This document shows, piece after piece, positions 52,966-62,126 of a stretch of 64,000 nucleotides of DNA. The translations under genes and the position numbers were made by a program. This DNA is from Aminipila terrae (GTDB taxonomy: Bacteria > Bacillota > Clostridia > Peptostreptococcales > Anaerovoracaceae): the NCBI RefSeq assembly GCF_010120715.1, contig NZ_CP047591.1:744001-808000 (forward strand), written 5' to 3'. The notes beneath the pieces were generated by a model. That model made no database searches. It saw only the letters and a program-made list of their open reading frames with translations, and was not told the origin of the DNA. Each line of letters begins with the position of its first letter. Within the stretch, counting starts at the first letter, position 1.

Positions 52966-53442
52966 TTATACGGTCGTTTCACTTAATAATACTTTTATAT
53001 ATTCTATGGGAACTGCCATGCGCTTGGCCGTTTGTTCAACTGTCAGACCGCTGTCCACAAATCTTTTCGCAACCACAGCCATATTTTCTCCAACTTCAAT
53101 AATATGCTTATCCAAGTCATAGAAGCGGACTACCCGCTGTCCCCATGCATGTTCTTTGAGATAATGAACATATTCCACACCGAAAGCTTTTAACCGATCC
53201 ATAAAGTTGTCTATATCGTCTTCTTCAAAATATAGTTCCGCATCATTATTCCCATACAAAACCTCTTGTTCCTCCTTTTGAATAAAATCTTGCCAGCTTT
53301 CAGCCGTCTGTAAGGCAAAACCTCCTGTCAGAGTTACATTAGCACCTAAATCTGCAATGACTTCCTGATTCAGTAAATCATGATAAAATTTCTTTGATTG
53401 TTCTATATTTTTTACTGCAATCAAAGTACACACATATTTCAT
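52966..53442 (-). CDS. VOC-superfamily protein with C-terminal helical extension (158 aa)
   Basis: VOC core about 1-118 (CTLIAVKNIEQSKKFYHDLLNQEVIADLG, AELYFEEDDIDNFMDRLKAFGVEYVHYLKEHAWGQRVVRFYDLDKHIIEVGE). The final 38 residues (AKRFVDSGLTVEQTAKRMAVPIEYIKVLL) look like a small helix-turn-helix-type extension seen in some clostridial VOC proteins. No context gene. Confidence 0.82.
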   Translation of the reverse strand: MKYVCTLIAVKNIEQSKKFYHDLLNQEVIADLGANVTLTGGFALQTAESWQDFIQKEEQEVLYGNNDAELYFEEDDIDNFMDRLKAFGVEYVHYLKEHAWGQRVVRFYDLDKHIIEVGENMAVVAKRFVDSGLTVEQTAKRMAVPIEYIKVLLSETTV

Positions 53443-53531
53443 TGAAATTTCCTCCCATAATATCCTTCAAATACTCTTATCCAATTACCCTCAAGATGAA
53501 AACCTATTCTCACCTTTATCCATTATGACCG

Positions 53532-53972
53532 TTATTTTAATGCAATATAGATATCGATATCCGCATTTTCAGGATCTGAATTCAGATACTCTTCAAAATC
53601 CCCGGTAAAACTTCGGTCTAAATCCATTTTCCAGATTTCCTCCCATGATTCTGCAACAGCAGTCTCCATATTTCCATGAACAGAGAATTTTGCATATTTT
53701 CCTGCTGGTATGACCTTTACAGCCAGTCCTTTATTTTCTGCCTTTGACACTTCATTCCCAGCTGTTACACAGTAACTCTCTCCCTGGTAATCTGAATATA
53801 ATCCAATAGCATACTCATTGACTTTATTTTTTATTGATTCGTTAATTCCCTCATAGTACAACTTCTCCCAAAGTCCTCCAATAATTTCAGTCATCTTTGG
53901 ATCACTGTTTGATGTAACCGCACTTAACCCTACAATAATCTTTTCCTTTAATGTTACTACCTCATAATTCAT
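53532..53972 (-). CDS. GyrI-like effector-binding protein (146 aa)
   Basis: Stand-alone GyrI/SOUL small-molecule-binding domain (MNYEVVTLKEKIIVGLSAVTSN ... GLAVKVIPAGKYAKFSVHGNM ... SWEEIW). Start at 53972 after CGGAGGTTAT; farther upstream codons have none. Second gene after the WYL regulator (100 bp gap). Confidence 0.85.
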   Translation of the reverse strand: MNYEVVTLKEKIIVGLSAVTSNSDPKMTEIIGGLWEKLYYEGINESIKNKVNEYAIGLYSDYQGESYCVTAGNEVSKAENKGLAVKVIPAGKYAKFSVHGNMETAVAESWEEIWKMDLDRSFTGDFEEYLNSDPENADIDIYIALK

Positions 53973-54072
53973 TTTATATAACCTCCGATTAAATTTAATG
54001 TACATTTTGCACACCTTTTGATTAACTAATGAGGTCATTATAGATAGCATAATATGACAACTATACGTCATA

Positions 54073-54968
54073 TTATAAATAAAACTTTAACATATTTTGC
54101 AATTTTTTTCTAACCTCGTTTCTAACCTCCTCTGGTTCCAGTACTTCACATTCATCACCAAAAGAAGCCACGTAACTGAATACCCATTGTCCTTTTGGGA
54201 ACATGGTTTCCGCAATATAATACCCCTCCTCTGACAGCTGGAATTTAGAAAATTCATCATAAACCCGGTAGGCCATCTTTGAGGAAAGCTTTAATTTCAG
54301 ATTAAAATAGTCTTCCTTAAAAATATTATCTTCGGAAAATATTTTAGCTGGTGTAGCAAGGTTAAAACCTTCTTCCAGGATGTTCAGTTCTTTTATTCTT
54401 CTTAATTTAAAAAAACGGTAATCCTTTCTTTCAACGCAGTATCCATATAGATACCAGCTTTGTGCTTTAAACCCCAGTTTCAGGGGATACACTTTCCGCA
54501 GTGTTTCTTCTCTCTTTCCACTGGCATACAAAAACTCCGCAGTCTTTCGATTTAAAATTGCTTGTTTTAGGCTGTCAAAAGTTTCATTTTCTTTATCTTC
54601 ATGGGACCAGGAGCTAAAATCAATTTCAATCCAGTCTGCATTACCTTTTCCAAAAAAACTGCTTAGCTTTTGCAATGCAGTATCTTTTTCCTCGGGTTTA
54701 ACGGAATTAACTGCATACAGGGAGGCCAAAATGTCTGCTTTTTCCTGATCCGTCAGCACCGTTTTATTCAGCACAAAACCAGGTAGAAGAGATATCCCCC
54801 TCCTTTACCCTTACTCATATAAACAGGCACTCCTACGGAAGAAAGTACCTCAACATCACGGTAAATGGTTCGCACTGAAACTTCTAGTTTTTCGGATAAG
54901 GCAGACGCAGTAATGCTCTTTCTGTCCAGCAATATATAAATAATTTGAAATAAACGGTTAATTTGCAT
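54073..54968 (-). CDS. WYL-domain HTH regulator, interrupted by a one-base deletion
   Basis: N-terminal HTH-11: RLFQIIYILLDRKSITASALSEKLEVSVRTIYRDVEVLSSVGVPVYMSKGKGGG. Then the frame breaks at a run of five C (54796-54800); one extra G gives GGGISLLPGFVLNKTVLTDQE and the WYL domain (VYPLKLGFKAQSWYLYGYCVERKDYRFFKLRRIKEL). About 298 aa, the usual YafY length. Divergent from the DUF6512 gene, upstream of the GyrI gene. Confidence 0.88.
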
Positions 54969-55006
54969 ACTTATACCTCATATAATTATTTAAAGGGGGT
55001 GTTTTT

Positions 55007-55531
55007 TTGAATACTAAATCATGGACTATAGCCGGAATAATATTTACTTTGATATTCGGAACTCTGCTGCATTTTACTTACACCTGGTCAAGTGGCAATC
55101 CGCTTGTGGCTGTTTTCAGTGCCGTAAATGAAAGTACCTGGGAACACTTAAAGCTGCTTTTTACCCCAATGTTTTTATTTGCCGTCCTGGAATATTTTGC
55201 TTACGGCTATGAACTGCCAAACTTCATTCCAGCAAAGTTTTTGTCTATTCTTCTTGGAATGTTAACTATTATAACAGTATTTTACACCTACACCGGTATA
55301 CTGGGGGAAAATTTTCTTTTAGCTGATATTGGGACTTTCATTCTAGGTGTCCTTGTAGCCTATTTCTTTAATTATAAAATGCTTCAGACTGACTATTTTT
55401 CTTCCAGTATGGCTGTTTTACTGGGGTTAGTGGGACTTTTGATTCTGTTAGTCTGCTTTTTTGTATTTACCTTCAATCCACCTCATCTGCCACTTTTTCA
55501 GGACCCCAATTCTTTGTCTTATGGAATATAA
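55007..55531 (+). CDS. DUF6512-like membrane protein (174 aa, TTG start)
   Basis: Five transmembrane helices; WEHLKLLFTPMFLFAVLEYFAYG and NESTWEH match DUF6512. TTG start at 55007 after AAAGGGGGTG. Divergent from the WYL regulator, 38 bp apart, which may control it. Confidence 0.8.
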   Translation: MNTKSWTIAGIIFTLIFGTLLHFTYTWSSGNPLVAVFSAVNESTWEHLKLLFTPMFLFAVLEYFAYGYELPNFIPAKFLSILLGMLTIITVFYTYTGILGENFLLADIGTFILGVLVAYFFNYKMLQTDYFSSSMAVLLGLVGLLILLVCFFVFTFNPPHLPLFQDPNSLSYGI

Positions 55532-55596
55532 ACCTGGTTAAAATATATGGCAGCTTTAACAGCTGCCATATTTCATCTTATATAGTTAATAGTCCT

Positions 55597-56493
55597 TTAA
55601 ATCGGTGGATATTTGGACAAAGGCAGGAAATAATATACCAGATTGCTGACCCACTTGTCTGGCACAATCGGAACAATCATTTCTATGAACAATCTTAAAG
55701 GAGCTTGTATCCCTCCCATTAATGAAAAATATAATAAAAACAAAATGATTAGTGCATTTATGCAGACTACCAAGCTCTTTAAAATTTTGTTTTTAAAGAA
55801 AAAACAAACCAATATGGAACCATAAAATCCTGACCACAAGTAATCATATGGATTCAATACATCGCTTATGCTGAACAAGGTAAAGGTTTTGATTACTAAA
55901 GCCGGTAAAATAAGGGCTACGATTAAACTAATACCCTTCAACAACTTATTATTCCGCAGTTTATCCATGTCTATTTTTTTATGATGTGCTCCACTCCCCT
56001 CATATTTCCACCATAGAGTTTCTCCCTGGTCAATCTGGGTAAATCCGCATCGTTCCAATATACGTTGGGAAGCATAACCATCCAGATCCGTCTCAGCAAT
56101 TACATAAGATACCCCAGGCTGTTTCATTGCCCACTGGCACATGGCTTTAACGGCTTCGGTCATATAACCCTTGTGTTCAAATTCTTTTCCAAGGCCATAA
56201 CCTATTTCCACCTGTGCCTTTTCATCAGGAATGTCCTTAAAATCGGCAGAACCTACTACAACCCGGTCACTTTTACGAATTAAAAACCAAAAGCTGTGAA
56301 AGAAATAATTTTCCTGGTCACTCTCTGTAACTTCCAGCTGGTCTCTGACTATATCAAGAAAAAAGCCCTCCATGGGTTCTGCCTTGTAACTGCAAGCCAG
56401 ACTTTTTTCCAGTGCAGGAATATCTTCAACCCATAATCTGAGTTGTTCTGTATTTAATGGAATAATCTCTAACCTTTCTGTCTCTATAACCAT
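55597..56493 (-). CDS. GNAT acetyltransferase fused to a multi-pass membrane domain (298 aa)
   Basis: N-terminal RimJ/RimL-like GNAT (about 1-170): ERLEIIPLNTEQLRLW, VGSADFKDIPDEKAQVEIGYGLGKEFEHKGYMTEAVKAMCQWA with the acetyl-CoA loop, YASQRILERCGF. From about 180 on there are four transmembrane helices (LKGISLIVALILPALVIKTFTLF, YLWSGFYGSILVCFFF, VVCINALIILFLLYFSLMG, VSNLVYYFLPL). The two halves are in one uninterrupted frame, an unusual combination. Confidence 0.85.
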   Translation of the reverse strand: MVIETERLEIIPLNTEQLRLWVEDIPALEKSLACSYKAEPMEGFFLDIVRDQLEVTESDQENYFFHSFWFLIRKSDRVVVGSADFKDIPDEKAQVEIGYGLGKEFEHKGYMTEAVKAMCQWAMKQPGVSYVIAETDLDGYASQRILERCGFTQIDQGETLWWKYEGSGAHHKKIDMDKLRNNKLLKGISLIVALILPALVIKTFTLFSISDVLNPYDYLWSGFYGSILVCFFFKNKILKSLVVCINALIILFLLYFSLMGGIQAPLRLFIEMIVPIVPDKWVSNLVYYFLPLSKYPPI

Positions 56494-56696
56494 TTTGCCC
56501 CTTTCGTTCTTCTAATCATGAATAAACCAATCATAAAATAACTATATTTTCCATCTGTAATTATATCATACAAACAGCAATTAGATATTATAATCAAGAA
56601 TTTACTATTACATTTTACTTTTTAATATTATATTTTTATTGACTCTGACCTTACGTAATAGTTTATGATATATTTTATCAGGAGGAGGATTAAAAA

Positions 56697-57423
56697 ATGA
56701 TGACTGTTAATGAAGTGAGCAAACTGGCAGGCGTGAGCGTACGCACCCTGCATTACTACGATACAATTGGCCTGCTGCATCCAAGTGAAGTAACCGGTTC
56801 CGGATACCGTTTATATGATTATGCTGCTTTAGAGCGGCTTCAACAAATATTATTGTTCCGGGAACTGGAATTTTCATTGAAAGAAATCAAGCAGATATTA
56901 GATAGTCCGGACTTTGACAAAAATAAAGCATTGGAACAGCAGATTACAATGCTTCATCTAAAAAAAGACCACCTTAATAACTTAATCAGCCTCGCTCTTG
57001 AAATAAAAATAAAGGAGTAAGCACCATGAATTTTGACGCTTTTAGTACAGAAGAATTAGATAAATATGCTGAAGAAGCTAAAGCCAGCTGGGGCATACTG
57101 AATCTTATAAAGAATTTAAAGAAAAAACAGCAAGATATTCACAAAAAGATTGGAGAAATATAAACCTGATGTTGATGCAGAATTTTATTGAATTCGGCAA
57201 ACTTTTAGAAGAATCTCCTGAATCACATGCAGCACAGGTGCAAGTCAGAAAATTGCAGGACACCATTACTGAAAATTATTATCATTGCACAAAAGAGATA
57301 TTGGCGGGTCTTGGACAAATGTATTCTTTAGACGGACGTTTCATAGAAAACATAGATAAGACTGGAGGCCCGGGTACAGCGGAATTTGCTGGAAAAGCCA
57401 TTGCCTATTATTGCACTCATTAA
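56697..57423 (+). CDS. TipA-type MerR regulator with TipAS effector domain, interrupted by two one-base deletions
   Basis: MMTVNEVSKLAGVSVRTLHYYDTIGLLHPSEVTGSGYRLYDYAALERLQQILLFRELEF (MerR HTH), coiled coil to about 107. One G at 57014-57015 (AAGGAG to AAGGGAG) reads on into KGVSTMNFDAFSTEELDKYAEEAKASWG. One A near 57095 continues NTESYKEFKEKTARYSQKDWRNINLMLMQNFIEF, and the last piece ends GPGTAEFAGKAIAYYCTH, the TipAS end. Full product about 242 aa. TipA binds thiopeptide antibiotics and activates transcription. AGGAGGAGG before the ATG. Confidence 0.85.
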
Positions 57424-57432
57424 CTATGGGAA

Positions 57433-57475
57433 AGGAGTTGTTGCAAAATGACTGATATTTTGCAACAGCCCTTTT
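57433..57475 (+). terminator. Hairpin after the tipA-like gene
   Basis: GTTGTTGCAAAAT (57438-57450) pairs with ATTTTGCAACAGC (57457-57469) and a T-run follows. The right arm TTTTGCAACAGCCC is repeated at 57834-57849 and 21689-21702, the ends of the repeat. Confidence 0.75.
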
Positions 57476-57525
57476 TATACTAATTAGGATGATTAGACAG
57501 CCAAACTCAGACCACCAAATTCCGA

Positions 57526-57851
57526 ATAGGAAGTGAGACAACGCAATTATAAGAGAATAAGTTTTTTGCTCGTATAATCATAAAAAAACAAAAAATACGG
57601 TAGCATTTTGGGCAAAAACTACCGTATTTTATGAAAGTTGAAACTTTATGGTAGCCATTTCAATGAAAAAGCTAACAATGTATCAAAACTAACGGGTAAA
57701 GATGCAAAAAGCTACCGAGATTTAAGTAAAAATGATAATCACGGTAGCATCAACAGTATAAAAGATTTCATGTACTCCCTTCTAGTAACAAGTCATTTTA
57801 TTATTTCACTTGTCTACCTAGAAGAAAGCATACCATTTTGCAACAGCCCCT
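57526..57851. repeat. Approximately 320-bp hairpin-bearing repeat, copy 2
   Basis: Homologous to 21405-21703. Hairpin arms TACGGTAG (57596-57603) and CTACCGTA (57619-57626); the AATTATAAGAG/CTCGTATAATC hairpin is damaged here. The plus strand has a 76-codon TTG frame (LKLYGSHFNEKANNVSKLTGKDAKSYRDL) that is broken in copy 1, so it may be the remnant of a gene. It ends with CATTTTGCAACAGCCCC, 9 bp from the panB stop. Likely IS1182-type remnant. Confidence 0.7.
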
Positions 57852-57859
57852 TCATTATT

Positions 57860-58687
57860 TTAATATAATTTATCCAATATATCATCAGAAATTTTAAATG
57901 TATGCTCCTCTGCTGGGAAACTTCCATCCTGAGTTTCACGAATGTATTCTGAAAAAGCTTCCTTCATCTGTTCTCCCAGATTGGCATACTGTTTAACAAA
58001 CTTAGGTTTAAATCCACCGTACATGGATAGCATATCCTGATAAACAAGCACCTGCCCGTCACACCCATTTCCTGCTCCAATCCCAATAGTAGGAATTTCT
58101 AATTTTGCGGAAATCAGTGCTGCCAGTTTCGCAGGCACACACTCCAGCACTACTGCAAAAGCCCCTGCTTCCTGCACAGCCAAAGCTTCCTGCAAAATTC
58201 TCCTGGCTGCTTCTTCATCTTTTCCCTGTACCTTAAATCCCCCAAAAGCATTGACCGATTGAGGAGTCAGGCCCAGATGAGCCATAACAGGAATGGAAGC
58301 CTTTACAATGGCTTCTATCTGTGGGCAAACCTCAAGTCCACCTTCCAGCTTTACGCACTGTGCTCCCCCTTCTTTTACCAGCTTCCCGGCATTGACAACC
58401 GCATCATAAACGGAGGTCTGATAAGACATAAATGGCATATCCGCCACTACAAAAGTTTCAGTGCAGCCTCTGGTTACAGCCTTTGTATGATGTATCATGT
58501 CTTCCATGGTTACCGATAAAGTATCCGGGTATCCCAGCATAACCATACCCAGAGAATCGCCTACTAATATGCAGTTTATTCCTGACTGGTCCATAAGTTT
58601 TGCCGTAGAATAATCATAAGCAGTCAGCATAGTTATTTTTTGTTTGTTGTTCTTTTGTTCCTGCAATGTAGCCACTGTATTTTTCAT
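57860..58687 (-). CDS. panB: Ketopantoate hydroxymethyltransferase
   Basis: 275 aa, complete PanB: MLTAYDYSTAKLMDQSGINCILVGDSLGMVMLGYPDTLSVTMEDMIHHTKAV, VADMPFMSYQTS, KLEGG, GAFAVVLECVPAKLA, IGAGNGCDGQVLVYQDMLS. Makes ketopantoate from 2-oxoisovalerate in pantothenate/CoA synthesis. Start overlaps the preceding reductase gene by 4 bp. No panC or panD follows; the repeat begins right after its stop. Confidence 0.96.
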   Translation of the reverse strand: MKNTVATLQEQKNNKQKITMLTAYDYSTAKLMDQSGINCILVGDSLGMVMLGYPDTLSVTMEDMIHHTKAVTRGCTETFVVADMPFMSYQTSVYDAVVNAGKLVKEGGAQCVKLEGGLEVCPQIEAIVKASIPVMAHLGLTPQSVNAFGGFKVQGKDEEAARRILQEALAVQEAGAFAVVLECVPAKLAALISAKLEIPTIGIGAGNGCDGQVLVYQDMLSMYGGFKPKFVKQYANLGEQMKEAFSEYIRETQDGSFPAEEHTFKISDDILDKLY

Positions 58688-59535
58688 TTCAATAGTACCT
58701 CCATGTCACTATAATCCCTATCTTTGTTCTTACTTCTTGCAATGGATATAAGATGCATTGAAAGAGCTTTGTATATCTCTTTTTGTTCTTCTGTTAATGC
58801 ATTTATATGTTTGCCCACAGTCTGAATATCATTTCTTTCCACCGGACCCGTCAGTGCAGCTTCCGTTCCCACCTTAATGACCTGATTCATGTTTCCAGAC
58901 AGAAGCGGTGCTAAGGCCCTCAGAGCTTCACTTTGAGAAAATCCACAATCCATCATCATCTGGATACTGATGTCAACAAGTCCTGTCACAAGATTACTTG
59001 CAAAAACTGCTGCTGCATGATAAACAACCTTGTCCTGTGCCTGGATTTGTACAACATCATTTCCCAGTTGTCTGATGAATTGAGTCATAATATGTATGTT
59101 AGACTGTTCTCCTTCAATTGTAAAAATAGCTTGTTTGAGTTTTTGGTAAGAAGTCAGCTTATCACTGACCGCAAAGAGTGGATGGATAGAATAACCATAT
59201 GCGTTACATTGATTAATACCTGAAAAAATGGCTGACGTTAGCGAGCCACTACAATGACAAACAAATTTCTCTTTTATTGGTAACCCTTTTAGTTTTTCCC
59301 AGACGGTTGAGATTGCGTCATCATTCACAGTGACAAAAATCATCTCACTATCTTCTACTAAATTTTCCATGTTACTGTATTGTTTTGAACTTGTAAAGTC
59401 CGCAGCTTCTTTAGCTGCCAATGTAGCTTTGTCATAATAACCTATAACATTTACTTTTTTCTGATCTGAGCATTGCAAAATATGCTTTCCCAGGGAAACG
59501 CCTACTTTTCCTGCTCCAATAAATCCTATTTTCAA
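58684..59535 (-). CDS. panG: PanG-type ketopantoate reductase (Rossmann-like/DUF2520)
   Basis: 283 aa. N-terminal NAD(P) site MKIGFIGAGKVGVSLGKHIL, CHCSGSLTSAIF, IHPLFAVSD, and a helical DUF2520 C-terminus (VVYHAAAVFASNLVTGLVDISIQMM ... LTGPVERNDIQTVGKHINAL). This fold is the non-orthologous ketopantoate reductase PanG of Francisella and some Firmicutes. Overlap with panB by 4 bp supports that role. Confidence 0.85.
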   Translation of the reverse strand: MKIGFIGAGKVGVSLGKHILQCSDQKKVNVIGYYDKATLAAKEAADFTSSKQYSNMENLVEDSEMIFVTVNDDAISTVWEKLKGLPIKEKFVCHCSGSLTSAIFSGINQCNAYGYSIHPLFAVSDKLTSYQKLKQAIFTIEGEQSNIHIMTQFIRQLGNDVVQIQAQDKVVYHAAAVFASNLVTGLVDISIQMMMDCGFSQSEALRALAPLLSGNMNQVIKVGTEAALTGPVERNDIQTVGKHINALTEEQKEIYKALSMHLISIARSKNKDRDYSDMEVLLK

Positions 59536-59761
59536 ATAATCACCTCCTTTTTAAGGAGATACTGAGTCTGATTTCCTGATATCAGCCCATCTATGGAATA
59601 TTAACTAAAACCATAGCCTGTGATTACTCAACATCAGATTTTTATTTGTTCATTTTTTTTAGGTATAGTTTCTTCTGAATACCATCCGCTTTTTATCATA
59701 TATAACTTAAAAGCATTTGTAAATATGTTCCCATAAAAAAATGAGAGTGAATTTACTCCTC

Positions 59762-60667
59762 TCACATTTTTTTCTTAAATATCCATAAACAAATCGATAC
59801 GATTATGATACTCAGTACGATAACCATTGGATAGCCATATATCCAGTTTAATTCAGGCATATGGGTAAAATTCATTCCATACCATCCTACAAGTAAAGTC
59901 AGTGGAAGGAAAATAATTGTTACCATAGTCAGCACTTTCATGACATCATTTTGCCGAATGCCGATTTCAGACTGATAAACCTCCTGCACCTGCATGGCAT
60001 ATTCTCTGAGTACCTGAGTCTCCCCCTGCAGTCTGGCAACACGATCTGCAAATATACGGAAAGTTGCTATATCGTCTTTTCCAAAAAAGTCCATCTCATT
60101 ATCAAATAAGCTTTCTCCTAAATCAGTCAGCTGACTGTAGTAGCGATACATGCGGGAAATTTCTTTTTTCAGACCCAGCATCCGGTAATTAAAATCCTCC
60201 ACCTCACGTTTTAAAATCGCTTCCTCCATCTTGGTAATGTCCTTTTCAATTTCCGCTAAATATACAACATCCTCTTCAATCAAAGATACCAGAAAATCAT
60301 ATAGAAAGCGTTCTACTGTATATCCTTTTCGGAGTTTCCCTGAGGTGATTCTTTCAATACTTTTTTTCACCAATCCGGTATCATCGATAAAAATCAGCTT
60401 ATTTTCCAGAATATAAAAAGCAAAACTTATATTTTGACTTTTCTCCCTCTTGCGGGGTATATGAAAAGTTCCAAACAGAAAATCCGCATAACTTTCTAAT
60501 TTACAAAAACGGATATTATCCCGATTTTGCTCCAGCAGGTAACTTGCCCGTATTTTCACTGCCTGCTCCCAATCAGTACTGGTAAACAGCGCCACTCCAT
60601 CCTGCTTTTTCTCCCAGTCTTCAATAGTGGTTTCTTCCATTATGTCGTTTTCAATCTTATAATACAT
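59762..60667 (-). CDS. corA: CorA-type Mg2+/Co2+ channel (301 aa)
   Basis: Cytosolic alpha/beta domain (about 1-230), then MKVLTMVTIIFLPLTLLVGWYGMNFTHMPELNWIYGYPMVIVLSIIIVSICLWIF with the diagnostic YGMNF motif between two helices. Basic KKKM end. A hairpin over the last codons (59735-59771) ending in a T-run on the minus strand terminates it. Confidence 0.95.
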   Translation of the reverse strand: MYYKIENDIMEETTIEDWEKKQDGVALFTSTDWEQAVKIRASYLLEQNRDNIRFCKLESYADFLFGTFHIPRKREKSQNISFAFYILENKLIFIDDTGLVKKSIERITSGKLRKGYTVERFLYDFLVSLIEEDVVYLAEIEKDITKMEEAILKREVEDFNYRMLGLKKEISRMYRYYSQLTDLGESLFDNEMDFFGKDDIATFRIFADRVARLQGETQVLREYAMQVQEVYQSEIGIRQNDVMKVLTMVTIIFLPLTLLVGWYGMNFTHMPELNWIYGYPMVIVLSIIIVSICLWIFKKKM

Positions 60668-60825
60668 ACATTTTCTCCTGCTGGCTGAAATAATTATTAT
60701 TAGGGTTTCTTTTTTATATGAGTATTATAACCTAAAATTTCACAGAAGAAAATTGATTTATCACTTAACGGCAGTGTATGAACTTTCTATCATTGCGGCA
60801 TAATAATTTAAAAGGAGAAACAATT

Positions 60826-61260
60826 ATGATATATAATGATACAATTGAATTACTAAAGGAATGTAATGCTGGAATAAAAATGGCAATTGCTTCTATAGAT
60901 GAAATCCTGGATAATGTGCATGACTCAAGGTTAAAACAAATATTAAATGCGTGCAAAATGGATCATGAAATTTTAGAAAAAGAAACTACGATACTTCTTG
61001 ATAATTTTAATGATAGTGGAAAGGAACCTAATCCTGTAGCAAAAACCATGTCCTGGATCAAAACTAATGTAAAACTTTCTTTTGATGAAAGTGATCAGGC
61101 TGTTGCTGACTTAATTACGGATGGCTGCAATATGGGCGTAAAATCCCTTAACAAATTTTTAAATAAGTATAAAGCTGCTGAAGCGAATGCACGAATTTTA
61201 GTAAAAAAGCTTATTAGTTTAGAAGAAAAGCTTGCAGATGATATTAAGAGTTATCTGTAG
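60826..61260 (+). CDS. Ferritin-like four-helix hypothetical protein (144 aa)
   Basis: Not firmly recognised. Four helices: YNDTIELLKECNAGIKMAIASIDEILDNV, RLKQILNACKMDHEILEKETTILLDNF, QAVADLITDGCNMGVKSLNKFLNKYKAAEANA, ILVKKLISLEEKLADDIKSYL. Pattern of small DUF2383/DUF892-like clostridial proteins. Start at 60826 after AAAAGGAG. Confidence 0.7.
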   Translation: MIYNDTIELLKECNAGIKMAIASIDEILDNVHDSRLKQILNACKMDHEILEKETTILLDNFNDSGKEPNPVAKTMSWIKTNVKLSFDESDQAVADLITDGCNMGVKSLNKFLNKYKAAEANARILVKKLISLEEKLADDIKSYL

Positions 61261-61381
61261 AAATCTCTTTGTATAGTACAAGGCAGTTTGTTATATTCCG
61301 CCTTGTACTTTATTACACAAATTTCCTAATTCAATACAAGTGGCGCAACCAATATGAATTGGCTCTGTTCTATTAAATCCG

Positions 61382-61882
61382 TTAATCTAAATTGGTTATT
61401 TTAAATTTTTTTCTTTTTGCATAGTCTAAAAGATAAGCTTTATCTCCTCTGCAGCTGTTATAATAGCAGATAATTCTGCTGCTGTGATCTACCATATATT
61501 TATTTCTCTCCACCAAGCAGTCTTCCTTATATTGTTTATCAATAAGAATGACACTATCACACTGAGATAGTGTACTGTAGTACATTTCTCTGTCCTCTTC
61601 TTTCCAATTTCTCGCCTGCTCTTCATAAGGAACAATGGCAATTAATTTTACACGTTTTGGATTTTGCATATTAATTACTTTTTTCCTTAGAAGTACTAAA
61701 TTTGCACACATAAGTTCAAATCCGTAAAGAGCACCAAAATAGAATGTATCCACATTATTTTCAATAGCATTATTTATTTCTTTATACATTCTCAGCTTTA
61801 ACTCCTGAAGTTTTATTTCGTTTTCCGGCAACTTTGAACTACAATTTCCAATAAAGCAAATAGATTTATTATTCCTTCTCAT
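61382..61882 (-). CDS. YpsA/DUF1273-like SLOG protein (166 aa)
   Basis: SICFIGNCSSKLPENEIKLQELKLRMYKEINNAIENNVDTFYFGALYGFELMCANLVLL is the SLOG Rossmann fold with the nucleotide-binding G-x-x-x-G region replaced by GALYGFE; VKLIAIVPYEEQARNW and RIICYYNSC follow. Start at 61882 after AAGGGGGAC. SLOG proteins bind nucleotide-derived signals; role unknown. Confidence 0.8.
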   Translation of the reverse strand: MRRNNKSICFIGNCSSKLPENEIKLQELKLRMYKEINNAIENNVDTFYFGALYGFELMCANLVLLRKKVINMQNPKRVKLIAIVPYEEQARNWKEEDREMYYSTLSQCDSVILIDKQYKEDCLVERNKYMVDHSSRIICYYNSCRGDKAYLLDYAKRKKFKITNLD

Positions 61883-62126
61883 ATCTATGTCCCCCTTATT
61901 ACCATACTCCATCCCCATTGTAACGAATAAACTCTATTTTAAGTGATTTTCACTTATCACCTCCTAACCCAGAATCATTATATAATATGGCAATAAACAA
62001 AAACTAAACCACTGGATTGTATTTTGGGGATTAGTGCTTCCTAATTTCCTGCATAAAAAAATGAAAGCATTTTTGTAATTTCTTACGCTGTACTTTCATT
62101 CTTTATTTTATATATTTCTTTAAATT

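Noticed and set aside
57638..57868. 76-aa TTG-start frame in the repeat as a gene
   Set aside because: Weak ribosome site, frame broken in the other copy, and it runs to the panB end; kept as part of the repeat.
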